A stretch of 64,000 nt of DNA, taken from Blastocystis sp. Blastoise. Lineage: Eukaryota > Sar > Bigyra > Opalinata > Blastocystidae. Below the pieces are notes generated by a model. The model had not been told where the DNA came from. It was given only the letters and a program-made list of their open reading frames with translations, and made no database searches. Every line of letters begins with the position of its first letter. Position 1 is the first letter of the stretch. The stretch spans positions 372,001-436,000 of the forward strand of contig JBBPEB010000014.1 in the NCBI GenBank assembly GCA_039096225.1, read 5' to 3'. Both the position numbers and the translations under genes were made by a program. Of this stretch, positions 49,333 through 64,000 are shown piece by piece.

Positions 49333-52300
49333 GATATAATTATATATATATATAGAAGAATCAACACCTTCTTTGTCAATGAAGAATGCTTATTTCTCAT
49401 TTTCTTCAAAAACTAGTCATTCTTCTTCTAAATATAATCAGCGTATCTATATACCATATATATATATATTCTAATGAGTATTAATAAATACAGAACTATA
49501 CTATATTTATCTATTATACTTTTTTTGTTCTTAATAATCAATATACTTAACTATATAAAATCAAATATATTCTCTTATATTCGAATCTAAATTATTGCTT
49601 AATTCATATTTTTATAATATTATGGAATCTATGTGATATTCTTGAATATCTATATTTTTTCTATTTATATGTACATAATAGATCTGTCTTCTTCACAAGA
49701 TACAATCTCATTATTTTGGATACTATTCAATCGCTTATATGTCTCTACTTTCTATTCTACAGCAGAGAAAACACTTACGGTGAACAACGTGCATCTACTT
49801 CCTGACCTCCTTCTACATAATCTTACTGATTATTATCATACATATAAACAATAGTATACTTAGAATTCACTTTATATATTCGTCATTATTGTATTCATTT
49901 GATTGCTTTTATCTCTTTTTATTTATATACGAATCTATTGTTATGAATATATATATAATCATTTTCTATAATATATATATATATCTAGTGAGTATTCAGG
50001 AACATATCCTGGATTCTCTACAATTCGATCTCTTTCTTTTACATTACGTCAAATAATAGACACTTTATCGCAAGTATTATTTAAACAACATTATAATGAA
50101 TTTCTATTAAGTGACTTTTTCTCTTTATTAATGAAAGCTATATATTATCATTCACACTCTATAACTAATGAATTACAAGGTATATCAATTATTATTATTA
50201 TTAATCCTTCTACTACTCATAACAATATAGGAAAAGATGAACTGAAGACTATAGATAAAACTATTCTAGAGAAGGAGAAAAGAAGGGATATTGATATTGA
50301 TGATACTACTACTATTCTACATGATAAAAATAATAATCAAGAAAATAATCATGAAGAAAATGATAATACTATTAGTGATAAGAATAATACTATTAGTGAT
50401 AAGAATAATATGAAGAATACTAAAGATGATTTCAGAAATACATTTAAAATAACATCTTTAAATGACACGAATTCTTCATCTTCATTCTCCTCTTTATCTT
50501 CTTCTTATCCATCAATTCAAGATATCAATCTTACAGAGCTCGAGAACTCCATGAAAACTATAAAGAATTCAACAAAGAAGAATACAAATGATCTTTTCAA
50601 AAGGAAATCTTTAAACCAACTGCTATATAATTATGGAAAAGAAAAACTTGACAAACTAAAAACTTTTGTTATTTGTATTGTTATAGTTTCATTAAAAATA
50701 TATATTCAATTTATTATGTATATATATAGACTGGAGTGATAATAACACAAAAGATAAAAAACTTGTTGTATATTTTATTGAATAGTTCACACATTCTATA
50801 TTCTATTATTATAGGATACATTAGTGTCTACTTCTTCTTCTTCCTCTCTTCCTGATTATACTTATAGTTCTCCATCACTTATAGATATTCTAGAATGTAT
50901 TGCAGTCAAATATCAATATAGTGTATTTATATTTTTATATAAATATATATTTATTGGAAAATTCTCTGAGTTTTTATAATATAATCAGTTGTTTTTAGTT
51001 ATTATTTACATTTATTATAGTTATCATTTAATTATTCTTTATATTCTGTATTCTTTTTAGATTTATTATTTAATTATTCTTTATTTATTATATTCTTTTA
51101 GATTCATTATTCAATTGTTTTTATTTATTATATTCTTTTTAGATTCATTATCCAATTATTTTATTTATTATATTCTTTTTAGATTCATTATCCAATTATT
51201 TTATTTATTATTTTTTATAATCTTATTAGATTCACTATTCACCCTATATATGCAATACTATGACTTCTACTATTTCACCTTCTTCTTCTTCTTCTATTCC
51301 TTCTACTGTATTTGGATATATCTATTTTACAACTGTATTCAAAGACAATCGATGGATTATTCAGTCTGAAAATATGGCCATTGACAAAGAACAACAATCA
51401 ATAACCGGTATGCTTTGATACAATGAATTTATAACGATTTTCAATAATATTTATCTTTCATTTACTTTATTATTAATACATATTAATTCATATCTTCATT
51501 CTGTTAATGATATATATATATATAGATCATTTTCCTTCACATATATTAGATTTTGTTTATCCTGAAGGCATTTTTCCTCTTCATGAATATAAATCCCCAC
51601 GGGTATTTACATTCTTATTAGGAGGTGATACAGGACGTCGATGGACATGCTCATGTCTTAATGTATTTGAAAAGGTATATATATATATGCATATATATAT
51701 ATTTATATATATATATGGTTTTATGTTAACTATATGTTTAATCCAATTAAAATGTATAAACATTATTTATATTATATATATAGAAAGAGATTCAGGGTGG
51801 TTCTACTATTTATCTTCCTACAGGATTATGTTTATTATCTCTTTATCCACAACTTGAGAATCTACGTTATATTCTAAAAGAATTCTATAAGAAACAGTAT
51901 TCCATATTACCTTATGTAGAGAATGAGGAGAAGCGTCAGATCCTGTTAAATATGCTTTTTCAAACAAAACATTCAACAGGAGTATTTTATTATATTCTTA
52001 TATTATTATATTATTATATTATTATATTATTATATATTATTATATATTATATATTATATGTAATTTACAACATAATACGTATTATCATTATATTTTTTAT
52101 GAATGCTTCTATTATATTCTTTTCTATGTGTTGAATAAAGCTGTATATATATTTTTTCCTATTCTATAATCTCCTATTTCTCTATTCTATAGCGCCAACG
52201 ACGTTTTTCTATATCAACTCCACGATTAGTATCATTGAATACCTCTCGTCTCTCCTCTTTTTCTCTTCCTTCTATATATTCATTATATTTTCCTTCTTTT

Positions 52301-53637
52301 AATTATTCTTTCCTTCCTCCTCTTCATGTTTCTCTTTCCTATCTCTTCTCTACATTCTCTATTCGACATATAATCGTATTATATAAACTATTATTATTAG
52401 AAAGAAGAATTCTTTTTGTGTCTAAATCTATTACTACACTCACATATGTCATGGATGGACTAAAACAACTCATGTATATATCAATAATATTCTATTTATA
52501 TTATATACATATAACTTATATATATTAATAACAATTAAAAATATACAATTTTTATTCTTACTGTTATATCTATATGTTTATGTATATATACATATATAAC
52601 TAGTTATCCTTATAAGTGGTTTCATGTTTATTGCCCTCTTCTTCCAACATCACTTTCTGAGTATATTTACTGTCCTTCTCCTTATTGTATAGGACTTCTT
52701 GAATCTACATTGTATATATATATCATATTATTATTACATACTATACTGATATATATATTTATATATATCAGAAACATACAGATATATGTAAATAATAATA
52801 TATATAGAACATTATCAATGATGTCTCATATAGAAGGCGTGGATATTGTGTATATAGAGACAGACACTATACACATTGCTGATCCGGTACATGATCTATT
52901 ATTTCAGCAACATTCACCAAAATCAGTTACTGATACAGTGTATGTATATAGTCTCTTAGTTGATGAATCATTTATATATATAGAATTCCTATTCGAGAAG
53001 ATCGATATCTTGATAAAAATATAGATATACTTCCTCCTCTACCTTCAACAAATCAAATAAATATTTATATAGAAATAGGTATTATTCAATATTAAATTTA
53101 TTCTTCTATATATATGTATGTTTCAATTAATATTTGGATACTCTATAAAGAAACTACTATAGTGATAATTATATTTATATGAAGAAAATAACGTTATATT
53201 TCTATAGGTACTATTATTCATCCTTCTTATCTGACTTCAGATGACGCATCCATCGTCATGCCTTTCGTTGAACGACCTACTGTATGGGATGATTCAAAAC
53301 ATATCCTTAATTATCTCTATTTAAAATTATTCTAAAAAGTTTATTGTTTTTCTTTAATTATAAATATATATCTATATATTTATATATACACCATTTCCTT
53401 CATAATCTACTTCAAAACTTATTCTATCGATATACACTTTCATTACTACTTCCTTTTGAGTCATTTTGTATTTTTACACAGATAGATAATGATAAAGAAA
53501 GAAAACAAATATGTATTTTTAAAGAAAAACAATATATAGAACAATATCCAAAGGAAGAACAAGAATTCTTAAGTCTCTTTGTACGAACTCAATTATTTTC
53601 TGAATATTTATTTCGATTACATAATCAACAATGGTAA
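48402..53637 (+). CDS. PDZ-DENN domain protein (probable Rab GEF)
   Basis: Fifteen exons: 48402-49030, 49095-49264, 49356-49442, 49682-49853, 49989-50667, 50815-50922, 51230-51407, 51526-51674, 51784-51981, 52193-52473, 52604-52711, 52808-52939, 52984-53078, 53208-53300 and 53390-53637 (about 1108 aa). The N-terminus is a PDZ domain (IGCLITYNEKHGY...LMPGDEIIRINRMDV). uDENN is at HILDFVYPEGIF and RVFTFLLGGDTGRRWTCSCL. cDENN has YLPTGLCLLSLYPQLENLR, LLLLERRILFVSKS, LIYPYKWFHVYCPLLPTSL, PSPYCIGLLEST and VDIVYIETDT. dDENN is the last exon (NLLQNLFYRYTLSLL...FVRTQLFSEYLF). DENN proteins activate Rab GTPases at membranes. The last intron reads as U12-type AT-AC. The end of exon 5 (50667) is uncertain. 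Confidence 0.8.
53301..53389 (+). other. U12-type AT-AC intron of the DENN gene
   Basis: The intron starts ATATCCTTAA, the U12 5' splice-site consensus, and ends TATATAC. A branch-like TTCTTTAAT lies at 53350-53358. Removing it joins codon c|ac and fuses the cDENN-side exon to the dDENN exon in frame. Without it a TAA at 53333 ends the protein before dDENN, and no GT-AG pair restores the frame. Confidence 0.65.
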
Positions 53638-53849
53638 ATATATATTATTATTATTATTGTTTTTCTATGATCACTTAAAGATATATATGATAAAAAGAGT
53701 TGATTTTTAAACAAGAGTAATAATAATAACCAAAGGAAATAAGTTATAAATATTTAAAATAATAATAATAAAAGAGTATTTATTTTGACAAAGAAAATAT
53801 ACTATGTAGATAACAGGTAGTACAAAAAAATTGATAAAAAAGAAATTAT
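53638..53849. other. Short convergent spacer
   Basis: 212 bp between the DENN (+) and GEMIN6-like (-) stop codons. AT-rich, nothing recognised. Confidence 0.5.
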
Positions 53850-54399
53850 TTATTGAATACATTGCATTAATCGACTCATGACAGCTTCATTTTCTCCTCG
53901 AATAGTATTATGATTATAGGGATACTCAATATATACATCAGTATCTTGTATTTTTAACACACCTTCTGAATTTATTGAATATGATAAACGACACTATGAA
54001 TATATTAAATACAAATAAAAGCTATATTGATAATATACAGACTGTAGATAATTGATAATATTTGTTTTCCGTTGATTGATAACAGTAATGTCTTCATTCT
54101 CTTCTTTTTGATAGTTTTGTTGATTTATCACATTCTCATTGAGGACTTCATTCTTTGAATCAGGAGTTATATCGCTAATGGATTGATAGTTGACGATTTT
54201 GTTCTTTCCATTCTAAAATAAGGTTACTCAGATAATTTTAAATTCACGCACATACATAATTGAATAAGCACCAGCCAACATCAGGGTCAATTGCAATAAG
54301 TTGACCACAAAATGAGAAGTTAGTGCATTTACAAGAAACAAAACATCCATCAAAAGATGAAAATTTATTGTAAAAGTCTCGTAGCTGTTGTAAAGACAT
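53850..54399 (-). CDS. GEMIN6-like Sm-fold protein (SMN complex)
   Basis: Three exons on the minus strand: 54399-54256, 54212-54039 and 53993-53850 (153 aa; human GEMIN6 is 167). The first part (GCFVSCKCTNFSFCGQLIAI, then DPDVGWCLF and IVNYQSISDIT) follows the GEMIN6 Sm-like domain (GxxVxV...GxxxxxDPxxxxxxLxN). The C-terminus (VYIEYPYNHNTIRGENEAVM) resembles the AD domain end (PPYxxxNCxxxNExxLxRVxxLI). GEMIN6 with GEMIN7 helps load Sm proteins onto snRNA. Similarity is by pattern only, hence moderate confidence; another LSm/AD protein such as an LSM12 relative is possible. Its start codon lies 104 bp from that of GPN3. Confidence 0.5.
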
Positions 54400-54503
54400 T
54401 CATTTAATGGAGTCAATAATAATCGGTTCTTTTTCTTTTTTTTCCAGTCAACTTTCTCATTAAATCTAGAATTATTTTTATTTTTGGAAAAAGTATAAAA
54501 GAA
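54400..54503. promoter_or_regulatory. 104-bp divergent promoter between GEMIN6-like and GPN3
   Basis: The start codons of two divergent genes are separated by only 104 bp containing a long pyrimidine run (tctttttcttttttttcc) and tataaaag just before the GPN3 ATG. Both genes must use this stretch. Confidence 0.6.
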
Positions 54504-55833
<1,330 letters not shown>

Positions 55834-56400
55834 TGAGTGTCTTTTCTATTTTTCTAAATCTAATTCTTAGTGTTAATTTATATGTTTACAAAATAATAAG
55901 TGTGCTGAGTTCAATAATATAGGATTCTGTAAATATTATGTATTCTATGCATTGTTTTCAAATTATTATAAGTATAACATAACAAATATTGGATAAATAT
56001 ACCAATAAACATACAACGTATTATATTCATTATGTAAATCCATATAAAACTAAGAAAAAGAATAGAGTGTCAGGATTACGAATCACACATTCACATAACA
56101 ATGTTACAAAAATTATTTTATCTTGTCAACACAACATATATAAACTCATACATAGCCATATCTCTTTTATTAAAATGAAGTATTCTTATGAAATTTTTAT
56201 TTTTAAAAACACCTAGAAAAAATCATGATTTTTTTGTTTTGTTTTCATCGTTTTTTATCTACGGCTGAATATCGTAATTATGTACTGAAAACAAAAATTC
56301 AAATAATATGGCGTAGTTATCCATATATTGTTTTGTAAATTGTTTTTTATCGGTATCTATTCTTAAGCTTATTATTTGTTTTTGATATTTGTTGATATCA
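55834..56400. other. Intergenic region, GPN3 to CCCH gene
   Basis: 567 bp between two plus-strand genes. A frame at 55989-56216 starts without ATG and shows no family. The 3' half is the likely promoter of the CCCH gene. Confidence 0.5.
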
Positions 56401-59446
<3,046 letters not shown>

Positions 59447-60172
59447 TTTCTACTTCTTCTTCTCCTTCTCTTCCTATCATTATTATGAGTATTATAACCT
59501 TTTATTTTATATACCTATAAATATATATAAATATATATATGTGCTATTTCTATTCTATATATTATCCCTTTTGTTTACTAACACTTATATATATATATAT
59601 ATATATATATCATTTTTCAATTATTTATTTCGTTTTAACTATTTGAGTAGTTACTCACCTATATATATATATATATATATCTATATATATATATATATAT
59701 ATAATAAAATACTATTTTGTTTTCTGGTACTGTATTGTTATATTTCATTTGTTATATATTATTAAAAATCATGTTTATTTGCGCAGGGTTACTATTATAT
59801 ATTTCTTTTGACTATTCTACTTATCTACCTGCTATTTATTAATTATACACATCTATATCTATATCTATATATATTATATTATATTTTTTTATATGTTCCA
59901 TTTTGTTTTCAATTATGTGTATATATATATTTTCTTCTCTTTTCTTTGTATATAGATATATATGAAAATATTAAAACGCTTTTTTTTTCATTATATTTCT
60001 TTTGAAGTTATTATTCAATTTTTGCGTTATTCAAATATATATATAAATATATATATATATTTGTAATACTTTTTATGCTTCGATATTATTGCCAATACTA
60101 TTTTTGTTAATAGTAATATATCTATATATATTTTATGGCTTTAAATTTATTGCTGTTACTCTAATCACTTTT

Positions 60173-60215
<43 letters not shown>

Positions 60216-60605
60216 AATGAATATATATATATAATCTTTTGTGAGTTCGTTTTTAATATTCTTCATAAGTATATTCTCATTATTCACTTAATGAAACTTT
60301 TTCCTCTTTTATCTATATTTCTCTACAATAAAATAATTAATTTCTTTCGCATATTTTGTCTATTTCAATGTGCTTTTTAAAAATGAATTGTGTTTATTAA
60401 GAAATAAAGTTATGTTTTAATAGTCTTTTCATTTCAAATCCTCTTTGTTGTGTTTATTTAAATAATTTAATTGCTCATATTAGTATACTCAGAAAAAATA
60501 TAGTATTCATATATAGTTTTCAATAAAAAATATAAACAATTATTCTTTTATGACTTTTTTCATTCTTTACATTAATAGTATGATTATTAATTATATAAAT
60601 ATCAA
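59447..60605. other. Convergent intergenic region
   Basis: 1.16 kb between the CCCH gene (+) and ferredoxin (-), with many short (TA)n runs (59589-59610, 59661-59702, 60178-60211). The hydrophobic Tyr/Ile/Phe frames in it follow from base composition. Confidence 0.5.
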
Positions 60606-61156
60606 TTAATGCGGTTTAGGAACATGACCGTCAACGTAAAAGTTTCTTGTATGTTTTGGAAGTGTTATCTATATATATATGTAAAATTTCATTCTAAAAG
60701 AATACTAATAAAAGAATTTAAATTATTTTTTTATTAATAGAATATATATAAATATATATATATACTTCTAATTGATCACAATCGTCAGGAATAATAACTT
60801 GACAGGCTAAACGTGAACTATACATAAATATATTTATAAATATGAAAATTAATTTATATATACGTCTCACATTGATCTGGAACAGAATCTAATAAATCTT
60901 CTTCTAAATCATTTGCACATTCTACTTTATTATATGAAGATTCACCTAGAATCACATGACAGGTTGCACAAGCTAAAGAACCTTCACAGGCACCTTCTAA
61001 AGGTAAATTATTATTATGAGCAACAGTTAGAATTGACTTTCCTGATTCACTTTTTACAGTCTTACTTGATCCATCAGGTAGATGAAAAGTAACATTACAA
61101 ATAGAACGGAACGAATAGCTTAAGATTGGCTTATAAAGTTGTTTTAATGCAAGCAT
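60606..61156 (-). CDS. Mitochondrial [2Fe-2S] ferredoxin, adrenodoxin type
   Basis: Three exons on the minus strand: 61156-60864, 60817-60766 and 60668-60606 (135 aa). The N-terminus [18 protein letters not shown] is basic and amphipathic, like a mitochondrial presequence. Iron-sulfur ligands are in [10 protein letters not shown], with the fourth Cys in SRLACQVI at the family spacing. Further matches are [25 protein letters not shown] and the C-terminal [13 protein letters not shown]. This protein passes electrons from ferredoxin reductase to Fe-S cluster assembly. Its presence points to a mitochondrion or related organelle with cluster synthesis. Confidence 0.93.
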
Positions 61157-62129
61157 GTGTTTTAATTAATTTATTGAGAAAAGAAGATTTATTCTAAAAA
61201 TTTCTTTTTTTAATATACTTTTCGTCCTCTTAGGAATTGATTTGTCTTTTATAATTGTTCATTTATTTTATATATATGGAGTGACTTGTGAAATACATAA
61301 ATTCTTGAAATAAATTTCAATTTTGATACCAAATTCTTCTTTTCCTTTGATGACGTTCTTTATAATTCAAAGAATATTCTATGCAGAGTTCACCGAATCT
61401 CTTATACATTTTATATAAAGCATAATAATACAAAATATAAAGATTGTCTTGTGTTCAAATTATTCTTTTCTAATGAACTAAGAAAATACTGCTAAAAAGC
61501 TATATTCTTTGATATTCTAAATGACACAAAAAGTATTTGATTACTATTTTCAAAGTGAATTCATAAATATTGTTAGAATCAAATATTTTTTTAATTGAAG
61601 ATTGAGTTTAATTAAGAATTTAGAGATGTACTATGCAATGATAAAACTATAATAGATTATTTATGTAAAAAAATGTGTACATTACATAATATGATGATCT
61701 TTGTGATGATCAATTTAATACAGATCTTGATGATATCACTATATCTAATATATGATTTTACGTGTATTGAGACTATCAACAAGTTGCTATTTGCAGTAGA
61801 TAATGAAAGATTAGCAATCATTTGTTCAAATCGAATTCAATCTTATTGAGATTGTCTTAGTTGCTTTTTGATATGAGAGCATGCCCTAAAATAGATCTTT
61901 ATGCTCAAAACGAATAAGAAACAGAATACAAATTCGACAACAAAATATGAATTATGAAAACATTGTTTTATTCACTAAAGAAATATGAAAAAAACACGGG
62001 AATCTGGAAAACACCAAATTGAAGCCGTTCTCATCATTCTTTGGGGGAAAATCATGTCCATCGTTTTTCTTAAAAGCCTTCAATTTTCATTTATTATTTG
62101 ATTATCGTTTTCATTGAGTATTCAAGATA
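61157..62129. other. Divergent intergenic region
   Basis: About 1 kb between ferredoxin (-) and ABCF (+), less repetitive than most spacers here, holding both promoters. No further gene recognised. Confidence 0.5.
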
Positions 62130-63115
62130 ATGATAACAAAAATATCCGAGTTTTTGCGCAAAGAGTTTCCAGATCTTATTGAAGACTTCGTTCCTTTTCT
62201 TTCACAAGCTGTTGATGACATAACAACTCCTTCTGTTGATTCAATTTCTCAAGTTCTGACACCTTATCTCGAGAGTTATGGGATAGATATTATGTCAGAT
62301 GATTATAAGGCAAAACTTGAGGCTTTATCGGAATTATTGATCAGTTTGAAACCTCATCTAAAGATAAAAAAGTATGCATCAAAATTGATATTTTTGTAGG
62401 GAACATGATTTGTGTATTATATTTATTTTTGTGGTGTTTGTTATATAGAGTAGTAATTAATCTGTTTGTTTAGGGAGAAAAAACCAAAGAGAATAGATGG
62501 ATTCAGTGTATCTGATGCTGCCGTTGCTGTTGAGGAGAAGATTCGTTTACAAAAAGCTATTGAAAAAGATGTAGCTGTTAATATTAATTCTGAAATTAAT
62601 GATGAAGAAAATTTAAAGAAAGCCAAACTACGTGCAGATCGTACTCAACGACGATTAGAACGTAATAAAACAAAATTATATATATATATTATTATTATTA
62701 TTTATTTGCTTATTATTTATTATTTATTTGTTTATTATTATTATTTATTTGTTTATTATTATTATTTATTTATTATTATTCTACTTAATATTCTTTTTTA
62801 TTTCCCTCCAGTCCCCCTCCGTCAGTCCCTCCGAGGAGCCCGAGGCCGCTGCTCCCGTTTTATCAGTTGATCTCAATGCTGTAGGCAATGGAAAAAATAT
62901 TGATATTGAGCACGTGACTATTGGTGTTCCTAATAAATCCCTCCTTGAGGATGCCGCGTTACATCTGACGCATAATCATAAATATGGTTTAATTGGACGA
63001 AATGGTGTAGGTAAATCTACTCTTTTAAGACATATTGCTCGCCGTTTACTTCCTGGATTCCCTCAACACATATCTATTATGTTTGTAGAACAAGAAGTAT
63101 ATATAATATATAGTA

Positions 63116-63168
<53 letters not shown>

Positions 63169-64000
63169 GATTGAAGGTTGTGATAAGACATGTATTGATT
63201 TTGTATTAGGTAGTGATACTATATATGTTACTCTAAAGGAACGAAAGGAAGAACTCTCCAAGAAAGCAGAACATGGATCTGCGACTGTAGAGGAGTTACA
63301 GGAGTTACAAACCGTTACAAATGAGTACGCTTATCGTGAATATGATAAGGCTATGGATAAATGCTTATATATATTAAAGGGATTAGGTTTCACTGATGAT
63401 TATATACATAAACAAACACAAGAATTATCAGGAGGATGGAGAATGAGAGTTTCGTTAGCAGCTGCTTTATTTAGTCATCCTGATTTACTGTTACTGGATG
63501 AACCAACCAATCACTTGGATCTCCCCACTGTCACGTGGCTTCAAGATTTCTTAGTAGAATATGAGGGATCGTGCGTATTTGTGTCTCACGATCGTTACTT
63601 TTTGAATTATATCGTCACCGATATTGTCTTATTACGTAATAAACGTTTACTATATTATAAGGGTGATTATAATACGTATGAGAAGAGTGAGCACGAGTTA
63701 CTGTTGAATCGTCAGAGAGAGTTACAGAAGGTGCAGGACAGAGAAGACCATATGATGAAGTTCATTAATCGATTCCGATTCAATGCTAATAGAGCTGAGT
63801 ATATATATAATATAATATTATATATTATTATAATATAATATTATATACTATTATATACCATTATAATATCTATATAGTTTGGTTCAATCTCGTTTGAAGG
63901 AGATGAAGAGATTGGAGGAACAGAAGGAAGAGATCGTTAAGATGGGATACGGAGAAGAAGAAGAACAAAAACTATGTGTGTTCAAATTTAATGAATTATA
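62130..64000 (+). CDS. ABCF-type ATPase, GCN20/ABCF3-like (3' partial)
   Basis: Exons 62130-62371, 62474-62681, 62812-63096, 63170-63798 and 63878-64000; the gene runs off the window. The N-terminal 80 residues (MITKISEFLRKEFPDLIEDF) are helical, as in the GCN20/ABCF3 N-terminus. The first ATPase domain is complete: Walker A GLIGRNGVGKSTLL, signature LSGGWRMRVSLAAAL, Walker B DLLLLDEPTNHLD and VFVSHDRYFL. The inter-domain linker begins at YKGDYNTYEKSEHE. ABCF proteins have two ABC domains and no membrane part; GCN20 acts with GCN1 on ribosomes. The exon 62812-63096 begins with an unusually GC-rich Ser/Pro/Glu/Ala stretch. The intron before it has no GT donor; ATAT at 62682 fits the frame. Confidence 0.9.

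Overview
The window is nuclear DNA of a unicellular eukaryote with an extremely AT-rich genome. The genes are compact but broken by many short introns, often little more than a microsatellite between a GTATAT donor and a TATATAG acceptor. The mitochondrial-type triosephosphate isomerase-GAPDH fusion (40192-41991) is a known marker of stramenopiles and some Rhizaria, so I infer a stramenopile-like protist. Only the standard genetic code is needed. Gene models were built by hand from splice sites, reading-frame continuity and family similarity; no search was run. 

Layout. 1-2494: 3' part of a GH20 hexosaminidase-like gene that has lost its catalytic residues. 3701-7677: a type II membrane LicD/FKRP-like phosphotransferase in 16 exons. 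7678-10754: 3 kb of gene-free AT-rich DNA. 10755-12422 (-): an AP2-domain transcription factor. 13359-14818 (-): a Tan1/THUMPD1-like protein with an added RanBP2-type zinc finger. 15754-18700 (-): a histidine acid phosphatase. 19564-21348: an HNMT-like methyltransferase. 21580-24679: a complete hAT transposon with terminal inverted repeats and an exact 8-bp target-site duplication. 24834-29219: a protein of four tandem GILT-like domains without CXXC motifs. 30178-32780 (-): a nuclear-looking protein with a PWWP-like segment. 32987-34049: cytidine deaminase. 35236-37209: ER Hsp70 (BiP). 38561-39913 (-): unrecognised. 40192-41991 (-) and 42442-44097 (+): TPI-GAPDH and PGK, divergently arranged over 450 bp. 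44555-46103 (-): an acylated protein with three SAM domains. 46945-48122: cytosolic 5'-nucleotidase III. 48402-53637: a PDZ-DENN protein. 53850-54399 (-): a GEMIN6-like protein. 54504-55833: GPN3. 56401-59446: a poly-asparagine CCCH zinc-finger protein. 60606-61156 (-): mitochondrial [2Fe-2S] ferredoxin. 62130-end: an ABCF3/GCN20-type ATPase. 

Three themes stand out. First, enzyme folds occur without catalytic residues (GH20, and four GILT domains in one chain). Second, introns are almost pure microsatellite, even inside the transposon. Third, several introns in conserved genes have no usable GT donor but start with ATAT; one, in the DENN gene, has a near-perfect U12-type ATATCCTT donor and an AC end that restores the dDENN frame. 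Genes do not form operons. The clearest functional link is TPI-GAPDH/PGK, which covers three consecutive glycolytic activities from one shared promoter region.
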